From positions 1 through 56,375 of the forward strand of contig NMRA01000856.1 of the NCBI GenBank assembly GCA_002633005.1: a stretch of DNA of 56,375 nucleotides, read 5' to 3'. The notes beneath the pieces are model-generated. The model saw only the letters and a program-made list of their open reading frames with translations, did no database searches and had not been told where the DNA came from. The DNA comes from Phoronis australis (lineage: Eukaryota; Phoronida; Phoronidae). This document shows, piece by piece, positions 35,026 to 47,933 of this stretch (position 1 is the first letter of the stretch; each line of letters begins with the position of its first letter). The position numbers and the translations under genes are program-made.

Positions 35026-36105
35026 ATGACGGGAGAAGAGCAGAACTCGACAAAGCGTTCGAGCAACTTCACTATTAGCAGTATGCTTGGAGAGAAGGAA
35101 GACAGTGTGGTCCGTCATGACGACTTAGAATGCCCGACTCTGAGCCCGGAACAGCCTCTAGAGCCGGCTGATGGAGAGCAAGAAATTGGCGATAAAAACG
35201 ATGAAAACAAATCGCAGGTGTCTCCCGACGGTGTGTCGCGTGGGGAGAAACCGCCCTTTAGCTACAACGCACTCATAATGATGGCGATACGGTCAAGCCC
35301 GGAGAAGAGACTGACTTTGAACGGAATTTACGAGTTTATCATGAAAAACTTTCCTTACTATAGAGAGAATAAGCAGGGTTGGCAGAACTCCATTAGACAC
35401 AATTTGAGCTTGAACAAATGTTTCGTCAAAGTTCCCCGTCACTACGACGACCCTGGGAAGGGTAACTATTGGATGTTAGACCCCTCGAGCGACGACGTAT
35501 TCATCGGGGGAACTACGGGAAAATTACGGCGCCGTTCAACAGCCGCATCGAGGAGCCGTCTCGCAGCTTTTCGCCGATCTGGACTGCCGCCAATGTCGCC
35601 AATGCCATTTGGATTTGCCGCGGCCGACGCTAAATCTCTGTGGCCTACAATGGGACCCATGTCTCCGTTTTTGTCACTGTCTCAGCAATATGCCTCGTCG
35701 CAGTTACGATATCCGTACAGTGGACTGGTATTGCCGTCACCATCGACGCTGGCCCGACCCGAGGCCATTAGCCCACCCAGTAGTAGCTTTTCCATGGACA
35801 GATTGTTATCGAATGACACTGGTATGAAACTAGACGCGCTCCGACCACCGGTCAGCTTGTCCAGCGGCTTAGCTTCTCCTACAAGCTCGGTAAACCCTGC
35901 CTCGTTTATGTCTCACCCTGGCCTAAGTTATCTATATCCACAGCTGGCCGGCTTAACGCCGGCTTATGACGCTTATTTGAGGCGATTAGCCACGTTTAGC
36001 TCAAACGCCGGACTCACGCCAACGTTAACGCCGCCAGCAGTGGCGTTTCCTGGCGCTAGTTTACTAGCCTCTCCACAGACACCTATCTTAGCAAGGAACG
36101 CGTGA
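35026..36105 (+). CDS. foxG: FoxG (BF-1) forkhead transcription factor
   Basis: A nuclear transcription factor of 359 residues in a single exon. In known bilaterians FoxG patterns anterior neural and head tissue and acts mainly as a Groucho-dependent repressor. The ATG at 35026 has A at -3. Residues 14-21, NFTISSML, correspond to the N-terminal eh1-like motif of vertebrate FoxG1. The forkhead spans about 75-170, with [13 protein letters not shown] (121-133), [18 protein letters not shown] and [11 protein letters not shown], and looks essentially identical to vertebrate FoxG1. W206 and MSPFLSL (212-218) match the conserved WPMSPFLSL block. FSMDRLL (255-261) matches the conserved C-terminal SVDRLV region. 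The protein is shorter than vertebrate FoxG1 because the vertebrate His/Pro/Gln-rich N-terminus is absent. It lies tandem to the divergent paralogue at 27746. Confidence 0.97.
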   Translation: MTGEEQNSTKRSSNFTISSMLGEKEDSVVRHDDLECPTLSPEQPLEPADGEQEIGDKNDENKSQVSPDGVSRGEKPPFSYNALIMMAIRSSPEKRLTLNGIYEFIMKNFPYYRENKQGWQNSIRHNLSLNKCFVKVPRHYDDPGKGNYWMLDPSSDDVFIGGTTGKLRRRSTAASRSRLAAFRRSGLPPMSPMPFGFAAADAKSLWPTMGPMSPFLSLSQQYASSQLRYPYSGLVLPSPSTLARPEAISPPSSSFSMDRLLSNDTGMKLDALRPPVSLSSGLASPTSSVNPASFMSHPGLSYLYPQLAGLTPAYDAYLRRLATFSSNAGLTPTLTPPAVAFPGASLLASPQTPILARNA

Positions 36106-36922
36106 CACAACGCCTTGTGATTGTCTCAGTTGTGAAATTACAATTGACAGTGTTTCTTCATCTGTGATCCAGCACCTTAGAAGAGTTTACTGTTGTTGAA
36201 TTTATTCATTGACGACAGTTCTTGCATTTGTTGCCAATCTCTATTTTTATCAGCACGTTACGTTACTTGTTAATACACTACTTTTTGTTTAAAATATGAT
36301 CTTGTTTTCTTAACAAAATTCTCAACAAAAAGCGATTCACGATATATTAATTCCACAAACTTTGTCATTTTCCGTTATTTAAAGTAAATTCGGAATTGTG
36401 AATATATGCAATTAACGGAGCTACTTTCCGTTTTAGTATTGACAAAAGTCATGTATTTTTCACTATAAGAGTTGAACAAAGCGGCCAAATGTGTGTGACA
36501 ACCCTTAAAACTTTTAGTCCAACGAGTAAGAACAGCGTCTTTACCTTCAAAAATACACAGTTTCACTGTCTTCTTCCTGATTAACTGCGATATCCTATTC
36601 AATTTCTAACAAAAAATGGCCTAACTCCGTCATTTAATTTTTTTTCTTATAAATATTATCCTTCCTGTATTGCTTTGTCATACACAGCTTTCAAGTGGCA
36701 ATTATTTAGTGGTTATTTTTTAAAGGACGGAAGTGAATTAGGTTATTTTATGCGTTTCATAAAACTCAAAGAGCTTTTCGTAATGATAAGTATTGCAGTA
36801 GGCCTACCAAAACTGAAGCGCCTAGTTGATCACTGATCATCGCCTTGTGGGCCAAATAAGACTCACTGCGCGCTAATGAAGGTATAATTATTTATTGACA
36901 AAGATTTCAACATTCAAATAAA
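36106..36922 (+). other. Probable FoxG 3' UTR with poly(A) signal
   Basis: AT-rich non-coding sequence following the FoxG stop. The first clear AATAAA on + is at 36917-36922, implying a 3' UTR of about 815 nt. The boundary is inferred from the motif alone. Confidence 0.35.
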
Positions 36923-39900
36923 ACGATTATTTAGAAATAATAGATCGCTAGATTGTGCGTGAATTTTGCCAACAGTTTCTGCATGGAGTGTCTGTTTCCG
37001 TCCACCTACGTACACGCGTAGGTCTCACTGACGTCAAACTACCCTGTTCGATTATCTTCGAACTGTATTGTGAAACAACCGTGTTCATTCAGACACCGGT
37101 CTTTTTAGAACCAGAAATAAAAGATACTGATAAACGTCAGTTTTTGTCAACAGAACATTGTTCCAACACAGATCTCATTACAGGATCAGCCTCAAAATAT
37201 CACAACGTACGATTATTTGTTATTAAATCCTTTCAGAAATTGGCAACTCATTTCTCCAAATGTCATCTGTTGCTGGCATTCTGACGAGCTGTACGTCATT
37301 CCCACGATCTATATGAAACACGAAACTAGTGCATCTCCATGGAAAAGGCTAATTTTTGTAACTTATGAAGGCTCATACTATTTATTGTTTAGTAGGCGTT
37401 TTGTACGTATTTATCGAAACAAAACAAATCTGAGTAATTATTAACACAGTCGTTTAAAAAGTACTAGACAAAACCAACTGTAGAAAGAACAAATAAAAAT
37501 CGCACGCGCCTTTGATTAAAAATAATTGGTGCCACTGCTATTACGTATAATTATAGAGCATAATTATGATTACTTTCTTCTCAGTCACTTTATTTACTAA
37601 ACTAGTCATTCTGTCACTGTGATAACATACTATGCTGTATCCTCCAATTACGTCAAACGTGATCCATTAACAAGGTTAGCATGCTCACCGCTATGTTACC
37701 AAACAAAATGCCGAGTTTCACGACTTTTGTTTTCTGACAGTACAGACAGCCATAGAGCATTTCGCTCTGCACTTTGTTTGAAGCACGTGACATAACTGCA
37801 CGCAAGTTCCATGCACAGTAAGTCATGGAAAACCTACAAACTGTAGTAATAGTTTTCATTCGTGTTTTATAGACACCGCCACAATGCAGTTTATAATGCG
37901 TAGAAAAATATACCAACATGCATAAATATTCCAACAAAAATTCTAAGACAGCATTAGCAGCAGACATCTCGTGGAGTTCGGCAAACTTATTTTTGCTTTG
38001 CGGTTCGAGGCCCAAGTACTCGCCAGTAATTAGTCATGCAAGCGGTTGTCTAGGCTTTACCAAAACCGAGTTTGCATGAGGTGCACAACCCAAGCTATCA
38101 AGTAGTGTCATTATTATCGAGGGACAGACATATCGAGTCTTGGTCTGACTCTTCATTTTGTGTACGACAGAAGAAATAATTCACATCCTGAAATTAGGTT
38201 TCAAGTTTTTCTACCATTGTAGTACATTCGGTATGGAGACTATAAGCGGTAATTTGGCATGCCTCCGTCTCAAATTTATTTAATTATTTGCAAATTGAAA
38301 GTTTTAGTCTTCCGAAAGTGCAAAGCTCGAACCCGCTATTTTTAATCTCGTTCAAATTTGGTGAATGAACGATTGGGTGATTTAGAGCGTGCCAGCAACA
38401 GCTTTACGGACATTGTTGGTCATGAAGACGTGGGATCAACTCACTGCGGCCACGATGAAATGCGTCCCGTGTTTGGCTTAATATTGACAAAACATGAGGA
38501 TAACACGTAAGTATGACGATGTTATTTTAGATAAACTTGGATAATTTGAGAAGTTATTGTGGATTGTGACGTGTTCGAAACGTTTTCGGCACCTGACCCA
38601 TTCGGTTTTGAAAACAGGTCACTGGTCTCATCAGAACTTGGCTCGGCTCATGGTATATAATACTCGTTGGTAAACATGAAAGGGTTACAGCAGGTGTGAA
38701 ATAGTTTGAACTTCTAGTACTCATTTTAACACCAGTATGCAAAGAAATGAAACATATTTAACATTGGTTTTCACGGTCCTCTATTTTACCGTATAAAAAT
38801 ACTTGTAGTTTTCTCTAAGCGTAGCCGTCGCAGTGTTGGAGGCGATTTATATGGCATGGAGTAAAGAACAACACGTTCTAACTCTGAACCTGTTGGATAC
38901 TGCTTATTTCATAGTGAGAATACCAACCAAGCCGATATTGTACAAATCCGTGTTATGTTCAACAATGATTTCAATGGACGCACAATGATCAGTGTTTACA
39001 GTCTGTAGCGCGTATTCACGTGAACTATTTGTGTATTTCATTGTAGAGGTAACGACAATATTTTCGTAGCATTAACAATGTATTTAGAAGTAAATAAATG
39101 CCCACCATTTTAGCATTCATCGCCTGATTCATCGGAGCAGTCTAATCGGCCCCATGTTTGCCAACTGCACGAGCACTAGGAAGACCTACAGCATAGTTGA
39201 CCGTAATAGAAAGGAAGGCAAAACATATTGAAATGTTTGAGATGTTTGACTGGTGTTGCAATATTGGGACAGAAATGAAAATTGATTCTGAAACACACAA
39301 GCGTTTCACATCATGACCGAAAAATAGAACTACGCTAAATTTGTGAAACATTGTAAACAATTTTTGAAAACCATAATCTGCTACGTTTTTTGTAGTTTTG
39401 AATTTAAATTCAATATGACTATGATTTAAGCCACAGTATTGTGAAAATACAATTACTGTATATTTGTCCAAAAAGAAAGCGTGAAAATTATTTGTTTTTA
39501 TACTGTAAAGTAAATATATATTTTAGTAAATACATTTTTAATGTGTGTATCATTTTCTGAAGTTCTGAGGAACCCGTATGATAACGGCATGCTATTATTT
39601 TTAGCGTGTAGACTAGCCAGCAAGTGGACTTTTATCTTGTGTTTTCATTTGAATAGCGAGAGAAAGATAAGACGCGAATCTGGTATAAATATTTAGGTTT
39701 TCAATAGATTCACACCGACACTTCGTGCCTCGTTTGATCAAGTGTTTAGTAGTCTTTGTACGCTCTTCATCACGCCATTCCTAATCTCGTCTTGAAGAAA
39801 AGACTCTTCGAGAGAAAATTTCCCCTAAAGCAAGAGTCCTTAAGACCAGTAGCGCTTTAAGTGGTTATCAAGGGTTTGAATTAAATGACACATATCGATA

Positions 39901-42900
39901 TTTATTTGCCTGTCGCTTCTGTTGCGCTTCATTGTTCACTCTCACCGTGGAGATTAGTTTTCAAAACCTGTTGGTAACAAGACAACCATTCATTTCTTTA
40001 GATCTGTCAACAAAAGAAACATGCCGGAGACGTGTTCCTTTATTATCCTTGAATTGTAATATAATATTAATGTTTATCTTATCAATACAAACGGGTGCGT
40101 AAACACTCAATTTTTCGCTATTTGTTGAATTTAAATACAGGTATCTGTGAATAGGACAAGATCTTGAATCCCGATAAAGCAAGCAGGTTTGGAAACAACG
40201 CTCATGCCTGACTGGCTTAGTTAGTTGTCTTTTGTGCTGGAGGGCAGGTGGCGGGGATCTGTTTGCTTTTATAGGACAGGGACACGGCAAGCGGAGAGAA
40301 AAAGATAAAAAGAAAGAAATGGCGTGAAATTTATCTTGGATGTACATCATTTGTTACTCTAGCTGCCTTTCTTGTCTGTCTGAATAAAATTCGTGTTTTT
40401 GAATATCACCCGTGTCCATGCTCCAGCGTATGGCCTACAGCGCCTCTGAGTCACAACTCTCTCGTCTAGTTTGTTCCTACTTTATGCATAACCAGACCGC
40501 AAAAATAGTTTGCTTTCAAAACGCTAAAAAACACAAAAACAATCTTATAAACGCAAAGTTCATTTCTAGATTCACGATATGATTGGTAACGCTTTCAGAA
40601 AAAGTACAATGTTGTAGAGGACTTTCATGTGTTGGTGTAAAACAGTTAGCAAGTTTTTAAGAATTGTCGTCATCACTGGTATTTATTATATTCCTGTCGT
40701 ATGTTTTGAACTTAATGCTTTTCAGGAAACAGTATTTTGCAAATTAGCTGGCGGTCATTACAATTAAGATGCCAAATAACGTTGTTCTCAGGTTATATGT
40801 GGGACAGGACGTATTGTTACCTTTTGACGTCGTTCAACTGTTCCTTAGCAATAAGGAACACAAGTTAATTGAAGTTATTACGACGCACATAATACAATGT
40901 TGTTACAAATCAGTCAATATACATTGGATGAAATCAGTTCATAAATGTAAACACGGCAGTCGGGCCACCATGTAAGCTGTGGCGATATTGAATAGTTATA
41001 CGGCTAGTGGCTGTTTATTTAATTCCACGGGTTATTGGGGGTTTTCTAAACGACCTGTGTATTTAAGACGAGTTTTAGCACATTTTGTTTGTGCTGAGTA
41101 CAGTACAACAGAGACCGATGTCAAAGGTCACGACGGACTCCCACGGGGCACCTGCGAATGTGACCCACGTAGACTGGAACTGTTGTTCAGATCAATACAG
41201 TCGTGTTTAATGTTAGTAAACTGCATAGATTGACACTTTTTGAATGATCAAAACACTGTTCTGTTTTGATACAACAAAACTTAGAGTTGAATATTGACGA
41301 AAGCACTCCGTTGATAAAATAAATATTAGCATTGTGTCCATATTGTGGATTAAGCATAATGGAGAGGTTTTATAACATGTTAGCATAAACGTTTAGTGTA
41401 AACAAAACTTTTGTTGGGCTAAGAGTTGCAACTATTTAATATGATATGCTTAGAGGACAACATAGCTTATTGATAAATATGTGTAAGAATGCGGCGCAAC
41501 AACGGTTTAAATATATAAATGACTGAGATATATCCCGTATAAACATACTGATCATATAAAAGAAACACGTAGTTCACTGCGTATTTGCTCATATGTTTAT
41601 GTTCGGTTAGTATAAATAGTTATATATTTTACATGGGAATAATTTCACACGGTGTTTAAGTTTCCAGGCACAATAACGTGGAGTGCACGGACTAAAGAAA
41701 TTACTAATTACCATTTGACCGAAAACGCTATATGTTCTTTGCCTCCAGCCGACGCATAACCTAATATTTACAAAATTAATATTGCCTTTGCTCATGTCGC
41801 GAGCTTATTTGTCCATGTGATAAATTTTTAAATGATCTGAATGAGAATGAGCTGTTTTAACCATCGACTTAAAGCGTGCACGTGATCTTGATTAAAGGGG
41901 TCCTCGAACAAAATTCAACTTTCGAGGACACAAATTATACTGCTTGCCCGTCTAGTTCCAAATTACGAAATAAAACCCTTTGATTACGTACACATAAACA
42001 CCATGCGCCTCATCTGCAATTTTCTGAGTCTTTTGTCCATGAGGATTTAAGTGCCTTCTTACTTATTTCGATGCAGTTTTATTGGGGACTTCATTCTAGA
42101 TGACCGGTAAATGTCATTTTGTAAGAAAAATTATCATTGATCAGTTATATGGTGAACATTTTTATTTTAAAAAGCGTAAATATTTACTTGTGAATAAAGT
42201 GTAGCGAGAACTCAAAGCACACACGTCGACTGGTTGGTTGGCTGTTTGTTGATTGATTGGTCGAATGACGACTTTTCTTAATTTGCATTTCTTTCGAGAC
42301 AATTTCAAAAATCTTTGTCTTTTTAGCTTCACATTTTGATTTCCGAAGTGTCAAAATTAAAAATAGTAACCACAGTACTGTGGGTACATTTGCACAGTTT
42401 CAAAAAATTAAACGTGACATGTCACCCAGACAAGTTAGGCAGTTAAAATATTTCCCTGTCTACAAATAGTACCATAACAAAATATGACAGAAAATAATAC
42501 ATTAAAATAAGTATGTAATTCTGTATCGATGCTTGTTTTTTGGTGCCACTCGACTTTTGACTAGTTTTATTTTCATGTCAACATTGAGATTAGTTTCGAA
42601 ATACAATTCACACACACTTTACAGCAAAGTATGTGCCTTACTGTTGAAAATTTTTTACATTTTTAGAATAATAATAATTTAAAACTTTCGAGGCGTCTTG
42701 AACTATTTGAGTAATCTGGCTGAAGTAAACAGAAGATAAACACATCCTTACGGACTGATTTATTAGCCATTTTTGACATTTTTACAGCTTTGTAGCATAA
42801 ATATTGGTCATATAAACACCAGCTCAAATTTGCAACACGGGTGCCGTGCCAGTTTTTCTAATATGAAAAACCAAGTTTGCAACATTTTTTAACAATTAAA

Positions 42901-44311
42901 AGTTTGAAATTCGCGAAAGCACCCGACACGTCACTTCCTCACACATCACTACCTGTACGTTTATGTAGTATCAGTTTGTCAATAAACTCGTTTTAGGAAT
43001 GTGGTAGGTTTTCAATGTACACGTATTAACCACGACAACCAAGAGAATGAAGTAACAGACCACGTTGTTGACAATACAAACAGAAACACATGGTTTACTT
43101 TCTTAAGCAAATCATCATTAACGGCACATATCGCACTGTCAATAGAATAAAATCTTAGAGAGTGTGTCTGCACCCTGCCTCCTGCTTTACAATCACATTT
43201 AGACCAAAGCGACCTTTCTTTCCACCACCTCGACCTGTAATTTATGACGATTAATTAGACTCAGTTTTTCGTTTGTTTTCTCTGTTCTGTTTCAAGTCGA
43301 CATGTTTATCCTCACAAGAGGTGTCTACCACGGGATTACTCATGGCTTTAAATAAACAGTTTATGTATATTTCAGCGGTTCAAGTGGTAAATTTCGATTA
43401 AGCCCAACCTCACATGGGGCACCTCTTATCACGGAAAATTCTAGACGTAAGTGAGTGATTACTCCACATAAGAGTAATGTATTTCGTTATAAAGTGACCG
43501 TTTTGTATTGTTGAAATATAAACAACTTTAAAAGTGTACCCAAAATATTGTCATTTGTCAGCGGGATATAGTGACCAGGTTTTGTCGTTTAATGGCTTGT
43601 GGGTATTTTAATAGGATTTATTGAATTTGTCCGACATTTATCCCAGCTTAGAGCTGCAGACGACATTCAATCCTTGTTGGCGGGAATCCCTGTCGAACAT
43701 AATGACACCAGCACGCTCCCGCTGAGTGCTTGTGTTTGGTGTTAGCAACATACACAAAATCTGGCTATTTTGGTTCTAAATTGATGCTTACAAAATTTGA
43801 TTGCACATTAAGTTAAACAATACGCAACTATGTATAATGACAATCGTAAATTATTTCCTGTACCAACAATACCAACTTCGAAATATATGTATTGTGTTTC
43901 TGCTAGAAATTAACAAATTGTGTAGTTCTTTTCGTATCTATAAATTTGTGTGCATGAAAATTCCAACTTGCGATAGTTATATTTTCCAATTAACCACAAG
44001 GTCTGAGACAAAATATGCAAAAAAATCCCAGCAACGACACTGCCAGTCCTTCCAATATGTTGATCGTGTAAGAGAAATATAGATTTTACCGCTGAAACAC
44101 AACGCATTTCTGGGATTATAGTTGAATGGGTGTACACTTTAAGTCATCCAGACACATCAAGTACGCCGTGTTGTTGCAATTTTAATACAAATCGACAATT
44201 CTCGACGTTCTGTCTGCCAGACATCAAGACAGGTGATTTCACCAGTTACCATTAAATCTGTGTCTATTATTTTGCGCTGTAGTATTTTACGATGTACGTG
44301 AATGGCCTTGT
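36923..44311. other. 7.4-kb gene-free stretch
   Basis: No gene, RNA or mobile element is supported. Open frames such as 37653-38015 (-), 39142-39471 (-) and 39961-40350 (-) lack domains, are not flanked by convincing splice sites and have no codon bias I can defend. The near absence of recognisable transposons here, against their density elsewhere, makes regulatory DNA for FoxG conceivable, but this is inference. Confidence 0.35.
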
Positions 44312-44545
44312 ATTCCCATTTTGAACTTGCATTAGAGCTAGAAATTCGAGAATTAACTCAAAATAGCGAGTTTTTACTTGAGTTTCTTGGTCTAATCTAG
44401 GGGGCATCGAGTTGTAATTTGTCCAACACAGTGGTTACGTACTCCAATATACTCAGGCACAGAATGATAGATAATTATCTCGAGTTCGCATTAGAGGAGA
44501 ACGGTAAATATCAAATATATTTTCAAGTTCGATTTCTAGTAAACA
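44312..44545 (+). repeat. Dispersed repeat family B, copy 2
   Basis: Same orientation as 14390-14660. It shares TTACGTACTC, TTATCTCGAGTTCGCA, AGGAGA..GTAAATAT, and CAAGTTCGATTTCTAGTAAA at the end, with indels between. Divergence is high, so this is an old family. Confidence 0.45.
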
Positions 44546-46494
44546 GAGTGCATGCCGAGCCCACGTAGCGGCGGCACGTTACTTTCAAATTTCCCTTGGA
44601 AAAATGCTTTAGCACAATATGTATTGTCAAAACAAACCTCCACTTAAATAAATTAAAATTTCCAAAAACTTATATTACCGCGGGTGAGTTGTTGAACATG
44701 ACATTGGCCTATTTTACTGCCTACAATGTATTCACTCGCCGAAACCAATTTCGCCATATTGACAAAGACCAGGGTATTTTGCGTCCGGGCTGGTACAGTA
44801 CTTCTGGCACAGAGACGCAAGGAACTCGCCGAAATGAAAAACCACCAGCGTTAAAGGCGAGTGTTTCAGTTTCGATTATTCTCGGGACTTCGCCAGCGTA
44901 TCTTTAGAAAATGGTGCTCAATGACTAATCGGTGAGGTTGAACGTAGATTATGGGATAAAATCATTGTTTCCGTTCCATAAACGAAGATTACTCTAAGAA
45001 AACTAGTGCTTCGCGAGTTTCTTGGGTCAACGGAACGCAGCGCAAAATTCGTTCATCACGACACGACATGTCATGAAAACGCGTCAGCATTTCGTGTTTT
45101 GCGCCAGCCGGGTTAATTTAAGAGTGCCTGCCATATACATGCTCTGCAAAATTGACATTGATAAAGAATGAGAGCTGCAACCCATTGGTTTGTGTCCGCT
45201 CAAAATACGAAAGAAAACAAACAACCGTCTATCATCGTCGTGTGGAACTATCGACCCTCTAGCATGAGATCAAATAGACGTGTCACAACTGGTTTAAAAT
45301 ATCATGGCCGAACTTTGTCATTTTTTTATACTACTAATAACGTTGGTATTAAAGGAAGTAGATGGACCTTTTAGTTTTTGGATATAACTGAACAGACACT
45401 GTCAGTCTGAATTTCATCCAAAATGATAAGCTGAGAATGCGTCGAACTCCTGTATTACGGAATGAAAATATATTTTTTTTATTCAAATCTGTAGTGTGAA
45501 GGTTTTCACCATGTAAGTTCAACTGTTCACAACTACAAAGCACCGACACATGTCTAGTTTAGTCTTTCCATAGAATTCAGCAAACGGCCCTCAGTTTAAG
45601 TATGAAGTTCCTTTTAAACGCTTTTTTCTTGTTTTTACGATGTTTCTACCCACCTGGTTGCTAACAGAACCGGCTACTTATGTTTGCGGCGAGCAGTACA
45701 CCTGTACAAGAATTAAAGTGTTTCTAAAGAAAAAGAAGTTGATCTTCAGCACAGTTTTGTTGAATGACATCAGAACAGTTATTCAAATAGCCAAATACCG
45801 ATTAATTCTGCCATCGGATACGACGTCACTGTAAAGACGTTCTATTTCGATTTCAATGTGACTTCCAAAACGTCACTGCAACCAACATGCCCGTCGAGCA
45901 CGAGGGAGATATTTTCAACCTCCGCCAGTGGACACGTTTAATATCTGCATTCACTAGAAATAATATCCAGGAGTGTTTGATTGGATATATCAAACAAACA
46001 GCCACACTTGTTAGGCACCGCATACTTCACAATTATCGTGATTATTGAAACGAATAATCATCGAATTTCTCTGTAGAGAGAACTTAATTACGTGTTTTCG
46101 GAGGCCAGCTTATCGCTGGAAAATTACTGTCACCCTATACTATGGCAAAATATTGAAAAATATTGATAATTCTCAGAGCTATTATCACAGTAGTAAAATT
46201 ACAGCTCTATTAAATCCCCATCAACCACTGTCGTAGCAGTGACTAATTACAGTGTTACATATCCAGGTTTTTGTTTGCTCGACTCATTATAGCCTGGTGT
46301 CGAATATATCATTTTAGAAAATTACCAGCGAAGATAAATATAATGAAGTTGCTGCGACAAGTTTCCCAGGGCAACCGCGTGTTGGCGATGACACTGTTAT
46401 TGTGGTTGATCAGAGAACTGACAAATGATGAAGTCGAAGAATATTAGTTTTCCTCGTCGTCAGAATTAACTGAAAGGAACGGGCGTGTAATGTT
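44546..46494. other. No gene seen
   Basis: Non-coding by inspection. The 103-codon + frame at 44596-44907 shows no domain. Nothing else is supported. Confidence 0.3.
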
Positions 46495-46896
46495 TTAAAG
46501 ATTTTCTGCGATTTTCAAAAATCTGGCTTTGAAGACGGAGGTATTTGGCTTTATATATTTGGAAACTTTCTGTGATGGATGAGGCAATGCAAAAATAAAT
46601 TTTGATCCCTTTTTGACACTAACCCCTTCCACCCATTTTGAGAATCGAATAAGTACATCAATCGACCGATTGTAAACATTTCGTGAGTCATAATCCTCCG
46701 TTTGTACTTTCCTTATTGAATTTTTCAAGTTATCCAAACGGAGAACAGAATCTGTGGACCCCAAAAACTTCTCGTTCAAAATATGCACTTTTGAATTGTG
46801 TTTTGAGTTGTATATAATATATATGGCGACGATGATGAAGTTCGTAAGTACTAAAATGCAATGGGAAAGCCATTTCAAAAGTTTGTGTGAACAAAC
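46495..46896 (-). CDS. Candidate exon encoding a membrane-spanning segment (unidentified)
   Basis: This minus-strand frame of about 133 codons has no ATG near its start. It begins after a possible acceptor (AAATTGCAG ending at 46897, phase 0) and ends at a TAA at 46495. Near its start is one hydrophobic segment, CILVLTNFIIVAIYIIY, preceded by basic residues and followed by a polar lumenal-type region with possible N-glycosylation sites (NRS, NTS). That is the layout of a type II membrane protein. No family is recognised. The polypyrimidine tract is weak, so this could be a chance open frame. Confidence 0.22.
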   Translation of the reverse strand, partial: VCSHKLLKWLSHCILVLTNFIIVAIYIIYNSKHNSKVHILNEKFLGSTDSVLRLDNLKNSIRKVQTEDYDSRNVYNRSIDVLIRFSKWVEGVSVKKGSKFIFALPHPSQKVSKYIKPNTSVFKARFLKIAENL

Positions 46897-47887
46897 CTGC
46901 AATTTTGCAACATTTCCGAAAACAAATATACTCTAACTTTGAAGGTGAGTGTTGAACAAGAATACGTGGTGATCTGCTGATACAGACAGAATTGCAGAGA
47001 AGTGATGTAAGCATACCAAAACTAAGTTAGGACCTGAATCAACAAAAAAATAATTACTCCATGAAGCTGTTTTATATTTTTAAGCGGTAGTGGCAACATC
47101 AGCAGCGTTCTCATTAGCAGTATAACGACAATGGCCGCAGCAAAAGTAGCAACATTTTCGACTTAACACGAAACACGAAAACGTTCTCATTGTGGATTCT
47201 TTGAAATGATTTCGAAAATAAACTGCGGTTGTTTTGATTCTCTGTTTGGATTATTTGTAAACATTTGCTAGCCATAAATTGATGATACTTTGATGAACCG
47301 TCTAAGCCCGTGTTTGTGTGAAATCTGATCACGTAATCGCGAGCGTGAGGACAATTAGTAAATTTATCCTTTAATTGGAGACTTCCTCGGTAAACGAACA
47401 GTTGTGAAACGTGTAACAGACAGTCTCCAGTTAATGACAGAAAATTAACGACGTGTGAGGAAATGTGTTTGCAAAGCTAAATAATTTTCTCCTCATGTAA
47501 CTCAAATCAGGGTTTACTGCTTCATGTATATGTCGGTTGCTCAAATCTATATCTATATATCGTGAGTTTCTTCAACGCTGTAGCCATATAATACATTCAT
47601 GTAACCGGGGGCTTACACTAAAAACAAGTCATGTATAAGCACGCGCGCCTCTACGCAAAACACTTTATCAGAAACCGTGGTGATGTTTTTTTTCGAGTCC
47701 AAACGTTATCCAATAATTGTGGAGCTTAAACAGTACACACCATGGATTTTTGCACATTTTGAATTACCGGTGACCACAAACTAAATGTATGACGTAAAAT
47801 TTAGCTAAAACCATGTTTATTTTGTGTAATTAGCTCGAAATTTTGATTTTTCTTTTAATTTTGCCAATTTTCACATTTCCCGCCATG
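46897..47887. other. No gene seen
   Basis: AT-rich intergenic sequence upstream of the CRE-bearing ORF. Nothing is supported. Confidence 0.3.
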
Positions 47888-47895
47888 TGACGTCA
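47888..47895 (+). promoter_or_regulatory. Perfect CRE (TGACGTCA)
   Basis: The palindromic cAMP-response element consensus for CREB/ATF proteins. It lies 38 bp upstream of the ATG at 47934 and beside TTTCCCGCC, an E2F-like word. Such a position suggests a promoter for the acidic ORF. It is a motif call only. Confidence 0.4.
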
Positions 47896-47933
47896 TGGGT
47901 TGAACACAAGAGATTAGTGACTAGCATTGAACA

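Noticed and set aside
35466-35827. Open frames on both strands inside FoxG
   Set aside because: Shadows of the FoxG coding sequence.
24687-36938. 15-mer ACGATTATTTAGAAA shared between 24.69 kb and 36.92 kb, as a third copy of the Fox upstream block
   Set aside because: A single AT-rich 15-mer is expected by chance at this scale, and the flanking anchors are missing.
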